From positions 77,417,285 to 77,481,284 of the forward strand of contig JALGQZ010000002.1 in the NCBI GenBank assembly GCA_023105745.1: DNA of 64,000 nucleotides, read 5' to 3'. This stretch comes from Austropuccinia psidii. Its lineage: Eukaryota; Basidiomycota; Pucciniomycetes; Pucciniales; Sphaerophragmiaceae. Positions 48,454-60,500 of the stretch are shown here, one piece after another. Within the stretch, counting starts at the first letter, position 1. Each line of letters opens with the position of its first letter. The notes below the pieces were generated by a model, which was not told where the DNA came from, made no database searches, and saw only the letters and a list, made by a program, of their open reading frames with translations. Made by a program: the position numbers and the translations under genes.

Positions 48454-49276
48454 CTGAGGAAAACAAAAAAATAAACATTACTATTGGAATAGTGATGCTT
48501 ATCTTGTTGTAAAGGTTAAACTTGAGAAAGCTTTTAATGAATACTTTCTGGTTGGGGTTTTTCTCTAGATTGGTGTGCCACATGCCAGAAGGACCACAGG
48601 ATATAAAGAAATTGGGGTCACCCAATAATGGTACAAGTGCAGAGCTGACATCCAGAGGAAGGCTACCCAAAGCTTCTCTTTGATGTCGTGTATACAAGAA
48701 TAAATTTTGACTTGTATGACATAAGAAAATCTAATCATCCGGAAGAAAAGGTTTCTGAATGGGATTAGTGAGGCGTACATGGGTTTTCAATATCCCAAGG
48801 CAATAAGGCTTGGAAGAATCCATATTTCTAAAAAAGATTCAGTTTGATCTTGACAGGAATGAATGGTAAATGCAATGAACTGGAGAGCAAGAATATATAC
48901 TAAAGTTATTTTGATACTAATCAGGCCAGCTTGTGGTTTGCAGTTACTATTTGTATTATAAATAGAAACACGCAAGGTTCAATAAAAGATTGTTTGGAAA
49001 AAACAGCTCAATTTAGAAAGGCAAGGAAATTTATTCTTGGATATGTAAATATAATTGTATCAAGCTCTGAATGAGAAAAATCTTTCTATTCAAAGTCCTG
49101 ACTTCAAACAGAATACATGAAGCAAATTCCTAAGGATACTTAAGGACATATATTTCAAGAAAGTCAACAAAGGAAAATATGTACTCAAGTTTGCATCAAC
49201 CATCCCATTTCATGCATAAGTATCCTAGTCTAAGGTTGAAAAGCTACATCAAAAGAAATGGTAAATTACAAGAAAT
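48454..49276 (-). other. Unresolved 5' part of the SNF2 gene and spacer to the dioxygenase gene
   Basis: A splice acceptor (TTTTCCTCAG) ends at 48454. Further upstream, an open minus-strand reading (HQREALGSLPLDVSSALVP and following, 48600-48697) looks coding and probably belongs to an N-terminal SNF2 exon, but its donor and the start codon could not be fixed. 48980-49276 shows nothing. Confidence 0.4.
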
Positions 49277-50687
49277 TTATATATTTGAAAGCTTCATTTT
49301 TTTTGGTTGATGTCTTTGCTTTTCATTTTGAATCCTTTCTTGACGTCCATATGTTTTCTCTTCTTGGGTTATTGGATCCATACATATAAGGCTTTTAGCT
49401 CTTGAATATAGCTTGGAGTTGATTTGGAAAGAACATCCAAAGTGAGTTATGGTAGGAAGTTCATCAAAAATAGGAGGTGGCTGAGTGGTCTGGTGAAAAG
49501 TGGTTGAAGTTTTCCAGAGAAGCTCAATAATACCTTGTTTGCGAGAAAAATCCAAAAGTGTGGAGTATTCAGGAAATGAGAGGCCATAGCCACAGGAGAG
49601 GATGGGAGATGGAATTGGTTTTATGCCTGATTTGTCAAAGAATGTGAACAAATCATAAGTCCAAGTATTCTTGTCCTTCTCATCTCTATGAACACAATTA
49701 TGAAAACCATTTGTTGTTATGATCACATTGGAGAAAGACCATAATTTTTGGTGGAACATTGGATTCCATTCACCTTCATGCCATTCAGATAGCTGGGCTT
49801 CTTGCATGATTTCATTATTCTCACGGGCAGCAGACATAGAAAGAATCTTGATGCGGGAGGAAACAAAATTTTCAAACCAAGAAAGGGTCATCCATTCTTC
49901 ATTATCTGCGTCTAATACTTCTGGATTCATTGTGGTCTTCCTGGCATAAACACCTAGTAAAAGGAGAATAAAATTAACAAAAAACTTGAATATAATTTTC
50001 TAAAGACTCACCTAAGGATTTACCACTATCACTTCCACAGCGAAATCCAACTCCTTTCATATGGCCATCAATGAGATCACTATTGGATTTAATATGAGGA
50101 TGATTTTGGGCTAATTTGTAAAGTGATATTATTAATTGATTTAATGAAGTGAAAGTTGGAGAAGGAATATGAAATGGATGCAAGTGATAAATGAAGAGGG
50201 GCTTGTGATTTTTTGAATTGAAAACAATAGAAGGATTTGGTGTTTCATTTATGGAAGGTAATAAAAGCTTATTTATTCTATTTTGCTTGGGCTTAACTGG
50301 AACTGTACTGAATTTGCCTCTGCTTCTTGATGCATGGTCCAAAATTTGGGTGAGTAATTTTTGTGCAATTTGAAATCTTCTATGCGAATGATTAGATTTC
50401 TTATTTAGAGATGAGTCATTTTTGGATAAGGGGGAATCATTCACAGCTGGTGAAATAGTCCTTCCCATGGAATGATCCTCAGAATGCAAAAAAGACTCAT
50501 CCTTTCCATTTGTGCTGTGTAAGCTTGAGTTTCGAAGGGTTTTTGGATGCATTGAGTCACTAATTGATGAAGAAAAACCATTTACAACTGGTGAAATAGT
50601 CCTTCCCATGAAATGTTTTTCTTCATCATTAAGTGACTCCATACATTTTGGGAGCTCAATGAGTTGGTATGGTGACTGTTGATTCAT
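49277..50687 (-). CDS. TET/JBP-like 2OG-Fe(II) dioxygenase
   Basis: Two exons, 50012-50687 and 49277-49953, joined across a 58 bp GT-AG intron (49954-50011), give 450 residues with no stop. Family members oxidise methyl groups of 5-methylcytosine or thymine in DNA, using Fe(II) and 2-oxoglutarate. Seen here: the entry motif GVGFRCGSDSGKSLGVYA created across the splice; NGFHNCVHRDEKDKN, with the iron-binding pair His314 and Asp316; a GIIELLWKTSTTFHQ block offering His379 as the distal ligand; and a basic C-terminus (QRHQPKKMK). The N-terminal 225 residues are Ser/Asn/Lys-rich and contain two copies of a GRTISPxVN motif (about residues 28 and 76). An upstream in-frame ATG at 50777 would add 30 hydrophobic, AT-encoded residues; I prefer 50687. 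Among the element's four genes this one has the cleanest frame. It matches the Tet-like oxygenases expanded in basidiomycetes; activity is inferred only. Confidence 0.8.
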
Positions 50688-50789
50688 GATTGGTGAAAAA
50701 GCAAGAAACGACAGGTGAGGCTTTCCCCTAGAATGATTTTTATTAAAAAAAAAGTAAAATAAGTCAATAAAAATCATGGTTGCTTGAAT

Positions 50790-51205
50790 TTTAATAAAAA
50801 AAACAAATAAGTTTATTTTTAAAAAATAATTGTTGTAACGAAATTGAAAAAAAATTAGTAAATATAAATTTAAATTTTTTATTTTAAAAAAATCAGAGTT
50901 TACGGTTGAATTAACACCAAAACAACCAAAAAAATAAAATTCAACAAAAAAAAAACCAAAAATATTTTTTTGGAAATTAAATCAAAAAAATAATGATAAA
51001 ATAAAAATCAAAAATATTTATTTTTAAAAAAAATCATTGTTGCTGCAGCTTAAATTATTGAAAAAAATAATTAAGAAGTAAAAAAAATGATTTTTCTTTT
51101 AAATAATATTTTAAACAAAAAAAAAAAGATTTTTTTTTTAGAATTTTTTGATTGTAATCAAATTAAATAAAAAAATTAAATATTAAAAAATAAAAAAAAA
51201 GATTT
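50790..51205. other. Poly-A/T low-complexity stretch
   Basis: Homopolymeric A and T runs upstream of the dioxygenase gene. No motif beyond composition is seen. Confidence 0.5.
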
Positions 51206-52194
51206 TTTTTTTTGGATTGCTGGGGCTGTAAGAGCCCCAGAAAGCAACTTAAATAAAAAATAAAAATAAAAAAAAAATCTTTTTTTTTAATCTTTTTTTG
51301 ATCGCTGGGAGTGACCAATTTGAATAAAAAAAAATAAAATTTAAATAAAATTTAAAAAAAAAATTAAAAGATTTTTTTTCAAATTAAATAAAAAAATAAA
51401 AATACAAAATTAAATATTAAAAAATAAAAAAAAAATGTTTTTTTTTCATTTTTTATTGATGGCTGGGGCTCTTACAGCCCCAAAAAAAATAAAATTTAAA
51501 TATTGCTTTTTTTTTGATTTTTTTTTGATCACTGGGGCTCTTACAGCCCCAGCGAGCAATTTAAATCAAAAAAATTAAAATTAAAATTAAATATTAAAAA
51601 TTAAAAAAAAATGTTTTTTTTTATTTTTTTTTGATCGCTGGGGCTGTAAGAGCCCCAGTGAGCAATTTAAACAAAAAAAAATTAAAATTAAAATTAAATA
51701 TTAAAAAATAAGAAAAAAATGTTTTTTTTTGATTGCTGGGGCTCCAGTGAGCAATTTAAATTAAAATGAAATAAAATTTAAATAATATTTCAAAAAATAA
51801 AAAAAAAGTGTTTTATTTTTATTTTTTTTTGATCGCTGGGGCTCTTCCAGCCCCAGCAAGCATTTCAAATAAAAAAAATAAAATATAAATAAAATTTCAA
51901 AAAATAATAAAAATGTTTTTATTTTTATTTTTTTTTTGATCGATCAAATTAAATCAAAAAAAAATTAAATAAAATTCAAATATTAACAAATAAAATTTTA
52001 AAAAAAAAATGTTTTTTTTTTAATATTTTTGGATTTCTGGGGCTGTAAGAGCCCCAGCAATCAAAATAAATAAAAATATATGAAATATAATTTAAATATT
52101 AAAAAAAGGTTTTTTTTAATATGTTTTGATCGCTGGGGCTGTAAGAGCCCCAGCAATCAAAATAAATGAAAATATATGAAATATAATTTAAATA
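51206..52194. repeat. Array of palindromic GGGGCT/AGCCCC hairpins in A/T-rich units
   Basis: Seven full hairpins of the form GGGGCTGTAAGAGCCCC or its reverse complement lie at about 51220, 51463, 51532, 51638, 51836, 52037 and 52133, with degenerate units near 51300, 51737 and 51940. Each is usually preceded by TTTTTTGATCGCT and followed by AGCAATTTAAA. The flanks keep one orientation while the five-base loop flips between GTAAG and CTTAC. Spacing is about 70-200 bp. The array resumes briefly after the nested element (53632-53700). Confidence 0.75.
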
Positions 52195-53631
52195 GGGTGT
52201 TGGTAAACACACGTAAGCTTTTAGTAAAAACACGTAAGCCCTTACGTGTTTTTACCAAATTATGGCCAAAACACGTAATTTTATGGTAAAAACACGTAAG
52301 TAACCTAATTTTTTTATAAAAATTCCTCAGGCTCATTTTTGAGCATTTTTAACATTTTTTTTTGCCATATTTTTTCCGACATGGGATGTGAAGGTCCCCA
52401 AATTTTTTCAAATTTTTTTTTTTTGCCCAATTTTTCTATTTTGGGCAATTTGGTAAAATGGCCCTTTTTTTTGAAAAAATTCATTAAAAATGTTCCCACT
52501 TATGGATTTGAATAATTTTTTTTTAAAATGAAGGTGAGAATGTTGAGAATAATAAACCAGAAGCCCAACATTTTGGTATTTTTTTGAAAGAACATTTGTA
52601 GGCCCAAAAAGTCCATGTTTTTTGATGTTTTTTTGTTCATGTTTTTAATTAAATTGAAAATGCCATTTATGACATAAATTGAATTCAAAATGTAATTTAT
52701 GATGGGTGGAGGTTAAAGTTTGATTTTTGGCATTAACAGTGCCATTTATCACATCAAAAGTGCCATAAATGGCATCACTAATGACATAATAATGCCATAA
52801 ATGGCATCAAGAATGACATACAGATGCCATTTATGGCCAGAAAATCGGCATAAATGGCATTAAAGCAATGCCATAAATTGAATTTAATGGCCTTGACAAT
52901 GCCATTTATGCATTTAAAAATGCCATAAATGGCCTTAAAAATGGCATTAATGGCCTTAACATTGGCCTTAAAAATGGAATTAATGGCCTTAACTATAACA
53001 TAAATGGCATCAAAAATGCCATTTATGGAATCAAAAATTCCATTTGTGGCATTACATAAATGGAATTAACAATGCCATTTATGGTGTTACATAAATGGCA
53101 TTATGCCATTTATTGAATTGATAATGCCATTCATGGAATTAGTAATGCCATTAATGGCATTGTTAATGTGGCATTATTAATGCCATTTATGGCATTAATG
53201 GCATCAGAAATGTTGCATTTTTGATGCCACAAATGGCATTAATGGCATCAATGATATTTCATTGATAATGCCATTAATGTCACAGTTAATGCCATTTATG
53301 ACACTGTTAATGCCCTTTATGACACTGCTAATGCCACTTATGGCACTGTTAATGCCATTAATGGCATTGTTAATGCCATTAATGGAATTAATGGCATCAG
53401 AAATATTTCATTGATAATGCCATTAATGGCACTGTTAATGCCATAAATAGAATTTTTAATGCCACAAATGGCATTAATGGCATTATAAATGCCATAAATA
53501 GCCATATTTCATTTAAAAACCATCCCTTACGTGTTTTTACCATAAAATTACGTGTTTTTACCAATTGATGGTAAAAACACGTAAGTTTTTAGTAAAAACA
53601 CGTAAGCTCTTACATGTTTTTACCAATACCC
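52195..53631. mobile_element. Nested 1.4 kb non-autonomous TIR element
   Basis: Termini of about 100 bp, GGGTGTTGGTAAACACACG on the left and the inverse of GGGTATTGGTAAAAACATG on the right, built from TAAAAACACGTAAG subrepeats. They are flanked by an exact 8 bp duplication TTTAAATA (52187-52194 and 53632-53639). It has no coding capacity beyond short, composition-driven ORFs. It inserted into the hairpin array. Confidence 0.85.
52730..53510. repeat. Degenerate AATGCCATTTATGGCATTAA satellite inside the TIR element
   Basis: ATGCCAT and its complement ATGGCAT alternate dozens of times, making most of the segment self-complementary at many registers. No fixed unit length could be set by eye. Confidence 0.7.
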
Positions 53632-53639
53632 TTTAAATA

Positions 53640-53905
53640 TTAAAAAATAAAATTTTAAAAAAAAAAGAAAAATGTTTTTTTCTTAAAAAAAACAATAAAA
53701 TAAAAAGAAAATATTGTTAAATTGAAAATTAACAAAAAAAACTTACTTCAGTGTATTGATTACAAGTTTTTGGTTGAGAGGATTATTTTATATTTAAGAA
53801 AAATATTTTATTAATTTTGAAAAGGTTAGGTTTGAGTGATTAAATTAAAAATGAAAAAAGGTCTGTGGGGGGGGTTATTTTGCTTTGAAAGGACCAACTA
53901 AAATC
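53640..53905. other. AT-rich spacer
   Basis: Remnant of the A/T-rich array followed by unremarkable sequence up to the SINE-like block. Confidence 0.4.
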
Positions 53906-54380
53906 AATTTGATGTGAATGACCTAATGGTTAGAGCATCTGCCTCTCAAACTGGTTTAGAGGTGGCATGTTTGATCCTGGGCGCTGGCCAGACTCACCTG
54001 GGGGCACCTGGGTTGTGAATCTGGGTGGTTGGTGACAATAGCTTTGGCAAACCAAATCCAACTCATTCTTCCTTGGTGGAACAGGTAGGCTCTGTGGGTT
54101 TAAGCCCCTCAGAAGGTCCCTGGCATCACTTCTCTCATACCTTCATCTTTTGGCGCTAAATTCCCATAAGCACAATTATTCTCTATTGTGATACTTGTGG
54201 CATCAACTTGTTACCCATGACTTTTTTTGCACTCAGGTGACAAAAGCACACTGGATAATCTTATAAGCAGCTTGGCACAAAGCTGTTTGAAGTCATGACT
54301 CCGCACAGTAAGTGTATCCTGCACCCAATAGTGATGAATCACAGGTCACAGGTAATAATAAGTAATATGACACACGCACA
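53906..54380 (+). mobile_element. tRNA-derived SINE-like element
   Basis: The head contains RNA polymerase III box A-like TGACCTAATGG (53919-53929) and box B-like GTTTGATCC (53969-53977), spaced as in a tRNA. A tRNA-unrelated body (GGCACCTGGGTTGTGAATC and following) and a GTAATAATAAGTAATA tail follow. The anticodon arm is degenerate, so it is not a working tRNA gene. No flanking duplication was found, so the ends are approximate. Confidence 0.6.
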
Positions 54381-54385
54381 CGCTA

Positions 54386-56595
54386 CTACACCTTTTGAAT
54401 TTCTTTGTCAATACCAACCATTTTAGGTAAGTTCATGATTAAATTAGACTCCAAAGGGTGTTTTTTTTGCCATGCCTCACTAAAATCCAATGCTAAATAT
54501 TCTGCAAGGCGGTATTTGCTTGGGCAAATTGGTGAAGATGAAGGATTTGAGAAAAAGCTTTCATGAAGGATTTCATATATATACTTGTTTGTGCGCTTCC
54601 AAATATCTTCATCTGACAAGGATTCTTTTCTCTTGAGCATTGATGTAATTTCCAGAAGCTGAAGGGTCCCTTTCGCTGAACTAATGTGGTAATCAGCTGA
54701 GCACACCAGAAGTCCACGTACACCCCCTGTAAAGAATGCTGCAATCAGATTGTAGCATGGCCTTCCAGCCTTCATCTGATCTTGAATGGTCACCAATGCT
54801 TGCAAAGGATCCACTCCTCTCTTGACCAATTGCTTTCCAATTTTCTGAGTAGTTTTGGAATCAACCTTAGTATGCGCCTGCACCCAATTAAATGCAATCA
54901 TCAGCTGGAGGATATTATTGACCAAGCCAGTCAAAGTTGGTGTAAAAATTCCCTTTGATGTGATAGTAGTACCTTCTTGACTTTCATTGCTTTTTGGAAC
55001 TAGTTGAACCTTGTTGACACTCAAACAGGAGCCTAAATATTGCATAGCACTAATTTCCACAGACAAAGAATCACTGGAAGCTGAATCAGAAATATTGAAT
55101 GTAACCGGAGGGTTCTGATCATCCATATAAAGTGCAATGGCTTCAAACAAAATGTTGGCGACTTGCTGCTTTTGATGTTGACTTGGTTGAACAAGATTGT
55201 GCACCAATAGATACAGTGCATGGAGCCTCTTGGGTAAACCTGCCAGTATGGACATGTCACTTTGAAATAATGACATATTCCAAATTGACTCATAGATTAA
55301 CGGCTCCTCAGATATTGGTGAAAACAGATCTAAGCCTATGAAAAAATGAGATTAGTGAGATACCAATATATATATTTCTGAAATCCTGTTTACCAGCTGC
55401 ATGGAGCTCTTCAAGCCACTCTTTCATTCTAATGTCCCTACCACTCTTGTAGCAAATCCCACATTGGAGCTTGGTCGGAAGTTCATCCTTTGGAACAAGT
55501 GATTTGCGCTTCATGAAGGTCATTTGAATGAGCGAATTAAATTTTATCCAATCTTCCCTTTTGAAGACATGATATGACATTAGAATGTAATCAAATTTGT
55601 TTTCATTTTCCAATATAATTTTCATGCATGAAGGACTTTGGGTTAGAGTTAGTGAACGAGCAACTGAATCCATTGATGGGTCAGAATTTGTTTGGGTCAA
55701 TACAATTTCATCCTCAGCCAATGTTCTTTGAGTTTCTGTACCGATATTTTCATTGGGAACAGTAGTTTCTTCCTGAGTGTCCAAATTTGGACTTGGAACA
55801 ATGTTTTCATGATGATTGGTTACACCTCCAATCTCAGGAATTTCAACAGGGTGATCATTTGTGGTGTTTATTTGATTTCCATTATTACTTTCATTACCAG
55901 AAGGACAAAGAGCCCCTGATTCCCCCTCATTAACTTCAGGGGCCAATTGAAAAGTTCAGCAAATTTTCTTTTTTGCTTGATTCTTTGAAGGTTTAAACTT
56001 CCTTTTTGAAGAAATGTTTGTCATTGTACCAATTTTAACATGTGATTCGGGAGGTAGTGTATTGCCCGATTTGACCCCTAAAGTTATAATTCCAAGATAT
56101 TAGGGTGGAATGTGAAATATATGAGATAGCAATTTTTTATACATACGATCAATATCAGCAACCAGCAGTTCTCTAGCCTCCTGGAGCTTCTCTTGTACAT
56201 ATTGAGGAATACGTGCATCTTTGGACATTTCTTCTAATGTTGGGGCTATTTGTGATGAATTGTTCAAGAACTGTTTCTTTGTAATCACTTCTATTTCAGC
56301 CCCAAAAAGCACCTCAGTAGATATTTCGGTGGAAGAAGCCCAATGAGCATGGGGTGCCTCTATGTTGCTTTTGTGCATTATTTCTGATTAATTGAGATAC
56401 TGATAAGACTGATTTGATCAGAAGTAAATTCCATTCAAAAAACATACCTTCTGGCAATTCTGGAGGTGGATTTGGGATGGCTGTACTAATTGAAATGATA
56501 ATTTCACTTGATGAGAACTCCATATCAGAAGATTTGGGAGAATTGAATTGCTTTTGAGGACCCATATCAGAGTTGTTAGTAGTATTGGCATCCAT
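54386..56595 (-). pseudogene. Unrecognised four-exon gene of the MULE, with one internal TGA
   Basis: Exons 56448-56595, 56147-56383, 55394-56077 and 54386-55335 have consistent GT-AG junctions. The lengths sum to 2,019 nt, an exact 673 codons, which supports the model. A single in-frame TGA lies at 55956-55958 in exon 3. The N-terminal half is Ser/Asn/Glu/Thr-rich and probably disordered, with a lysine-rich patch (KRKFKPSKNQAKKKI) just before the TGA and a CGIC motif. The last 300 residues look folded and helical (GLPKRLHALYLLVHNLVQPS, IGKQLVKRGVDPLQALVTIQ, AFFTGGVRGLLVCSADYHIS). I recognise no domain and infer no function. It may be an accessory transposition protein or captured cargo. If the TGA is suppressed or is a sequencing error, the gene would be intact. 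Confidence 0.65.
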
Positions 56596-57541
56596 AGAGA
56601 CAAAAATGACTAATTGTAGATAAAGATGATATATGTTCTTGGAAGGGAAGTATCTTTATGAAATTATAAGAAAGGGTTGTAGTTAAAGGCTACAAATTAA
56701 AATGAGAATCCCTTTTATAAACTCAATGAGGAGACAAAGAGGGCCAGAATGTGGTTATGGAATTTCTTGGTCTAGAAGCTTCTAATTCATATGAGAATAC
56801 ATAATGCAAAATAGTACCACACATAACAAGACCTGAGGGGAGCTTTGTATTTGCTCCCCTTACAGACTGAAACCTAATGAGAGCTGTGATTAGACTGAAA
56901 TTGTACACCTGTCACCAAATTCATCTTCCTGTTCGGAGTTGCCACATCGATCAAGGATCCATTTGAGAAATATATACAACTATTTGAATACTTCAAAAAT
57001 GTTCCAAGTGTATTTTGATGTGTTCAGAAATCTATCTTTGATTGTTCCCTGAAAGACTCAAACAAAGTCTCCCTTGGAATAGAACTTTATCCCACAATCC
57101 ATTCTAGTATGATTCTATTTTGATATCCAGATGTTGGTTGATTCAATTGAAAAGACCAAATAAATCTTAATTCAAATCATTAATAATCACAATTTTCTCG
57201 AAAATTCTATTGCCAAATCATTCTCACTCTAACCACAAGTTGCCAATATTAGTGTGAAAGAATTGGAAAGGTGTTCCTCTTTTACAAAATATATAAATTC
57301 CACCATTATTACAAGACTGTTAAGCTATTCATATCAATCTATATTCCACCAAAAATCATTTTTAGACCTCTATTTCTTAAACACATCAATTGTTTCAAAT
57401 ATTTTCGTCATCTACCCCCTTATGTCCCCTATCTTTCACTTTGAGCCTGATTACTCCCAATTTGATACCCATCCAGTCCATCATAATGAATCATAGTGCT
57501 CATATCCTTCTCAAAATACTATATTAACACCTGGGAAAACC
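56596..57541. promoter_or_regulatory. Divergent intergenic region between the unknown gene and the transposase
   Basis: About 0.9 kb separates the minus-strand unknown gene from the plus-strand transposase, so it probably holds promoters in both directions. The weak ORF at 57254-57496 has no motif. No specific box could be assigned. Confidence 0.35.
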
Positions 57542-60500
57542 TTGAAGCCCTACAACCTTCCACCACCTGAATGCTTGACCTCTAGAATGGAATCATTACA
57601 ACCCATTGAAGCTATGAATCTTCATGAATCTGGGACAACTCAGTTTAAAGGTGATATTGAGGAAATAAAATCATCTATACAGGCCACTACTCATTGCACA
57701 CCTGATTTTTCAGTCCCTAATTAACAATTCCCTCTCATTACCAACCCAGATCAATATGATTACTCCACTGGACGTAAGCTTACATATATTTCCATTCATC
57801 CACTACACTTTTACTGATTTGAATAACTATATAGTGAAATTAGAACCACCTCCACTTGCAAGGTTCAGTGATGTAGATACCCTCATCCAGTTTGCACAAA
57901 AGTGGGCTAAAAGTCATGGCTATGCATTAACAAAGAAAAATTCTCACCAAGGGAAGAACGTTTACTTGGCATGTGACCAATATGGTGAATATATAAAACT
58001 TAAAGGACCTACCCAGAGGCAGTCAACAACCAAAAAATGTGGATGCAAGTTTAGGCTCAGAGGCTCTATTCCTGCTCTGAGTAAGTCATCAAATATACTG
58101 TACGTATTTACTATGTTCTTACCATTAAGGTGATATCAATTCTGGGGAAGTTCACACAATTCACCTCACCAGATCTGGCTATTGGGTTTTAGTCCCACTA
58201 GAAATTCTGCACAATCATCCACCCTCTACAACCCCATCAGTACATCCCATTCATTGTTGGCTTAATGAAAAAGAACTTTTGCAAGTTGAAGGATTGATGA
58301 AGGCAAATGTCCGTCCTAATCAGATTTTAAGCCAGCTTTATTCCCAAGGAAATACCTGTACCACTAGCAGAACTCTGTATAACTACAAAGGACATCTATC
58401 AATCAAGGAAAGGAATGGTCAATCTCAACTGGAATATCTAATACGTCTTCTGAAAGAGAGCAATTGGATTCATAGTAATAAAATTAATATAAATGGAAAG
58501 ATTACCAACCTATTCTTTGCACACCCAGACTTCATTGAATTGGGTCATATAAACCACCATGTGATATTGATTGATGCCACTTACCGGACATGCAAGTACA
58601 ATTTGCCACTTTTCCACATGGTTGGCCAAACTGCAACTGGACACACCTTCTCATTAGCCTTTTGCTACATGGAACGGGAAAATGACGATCGATACATATG
58701 TGCCCTTCAAGAACTCAAAATGTTATTTCAGCCACCCAGAATTCCCAAGGTTATTATCACAGATCGTGAGCCAGCTCTGAAGATGGCCATTGAATTGGTC
58801 TTTCCTAGCTCAATCCATAATTATTGCACATGGCACATCAGCAAAAACCTTATCCAAAATTGTCACAAATATTTTCAAGAGGATGATTGGAAGGATTATC
58901 AGACATCCTGGAACCTACTGGTCAGTTCCAAGTCAACCGAGAAATATGAGAACAATCTTGAAAAAATCAAAGAGAAGTCAAAAGATTACTCAGGAGCATG
59001 GTCATATATCTCAAGCAACCTACTCCCATTCAAGAAAAAGTTTGTCACTGCTTGGGCAAGCCAGCTCCTGTGTTGAATCTGCACACTCATAAATAAAATC
59101 ATTTATTAATAATTCCAATGGAGAGCTTTCTACAGTATTCCAAAATTTCAAAACAGCAATTGATATTCAATTGAAACATATCCACCATACTATGGGAAAA
59201 GAAAGAGTTCAAAAATTGACTGATGTTTCCCCACCTTTCAAGCAGCTACTTGGCACTATATCAATAAAAGCAATAAAAATTATTGAAGACCAATTTCGAA
59301 AGCTCAAACACCAACCAAATCTTCAGCCATGCTCCAAAACACTAACTAATGGCATGGGGATTCCTTGCTCACATGAAATTTAGAAACTTCTTAATACTAA
59401 AGGCTACATTGGAAATGAAGATTTTTATCCACAATGGAATCTACTTTATAATCCTCTTGAAGTAGGTGACATCTTATTTCTGATATGTGTGATTGTGGTC
59501 ATGCTAAAATCATGTTTAACAGGACCATGATTCTAATTCACAATGGAATTTGAAACAACAAATGGAAAAGATTGAAAAGGAAGTTGATGAGCCCGAAATA
59601 CCATTACAAAAAAAATTGATCAAGCAAATTCAGGAGCTACTTAGCTTTCAATACACAACCATTAAGCTTTGTCACCCCAAAAAGGCTTTAATTTCACGTG
59701 GTAGGCCATCACTAAAAACGAAAAGGGTAAAATCTACCAAAAGGCTTCCATCCAATTTTGAAATCGAGCAGGATATCCTGAATTGTCACAAAAGATTTCT
59801 TAAAAAGATGCACAGAGCTACTATTGGTCCCAACACTCAATTTATGAGGGGGAAAAGTTCTATTTGATGAAAAAAGAGGCAAGCCAAGATGATGAAACTA
59901 CCACAAAAAGAAAAAGAAAACTATTAAATGATATTGGAAAATTGGAAAGAAACTTGAGACCCCAAAATAACTCAAATTGTTTGGAAGAACCAGTGAGTGG
60001 ATAAAATTTGATATGCAAATGAATAACTGAAAAATAACCTCCTTTTCAAAGACTCTCTATATTGATCAGATACAGCCACCTTTCATGCACCAGTTCATTG
60101 AGAAAATTTTTAATCCTCCTGCAGATGGGAATTGTCAATTCCATGCAGTGGCAAAAGGATTGTCACTTTCAAGCCCACAAAAGGAAAAGAGCTGGAGAGA
60201 AGTGAGACAAGATTTGATAGAAGAAATTGATAGGAATCACAATTATTACAGCCAAATATTGGGAGGAGCAGTGGAAATGGATAAGATAAGAGATAATCTG
60301 ATGGCTACAGCTATTACAAGAATGGATAACTGGTTAAGTAAATGGGATCATGGACCAATATTGACAAATACATATAAGTGTCCATTTGTATTTTTCCATC
60401 CAGATTGGCAGAACTTCCCACCACAAACATTCCTTCCAACCCTATTCAGTCCATGTGGAGTTTCAATTATGCATCCAATCTCCCTAGGTCACATAAATGG

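Noticed and set aside
51206..52194. CRISPR-like array of palindromic repeats
   Set aside because: Repeats are unevenly spaced, spacers are A/T runs rather than unique sequence, and the context is a eukaryotic transposon.
53906..53990. Functional tRNA gene
   Set aside because: Boxes A and B are degenerate, the acceptor and anticodon arms do not pair convincingly, and a long non-tRNA body follows; a SINE head fits better.
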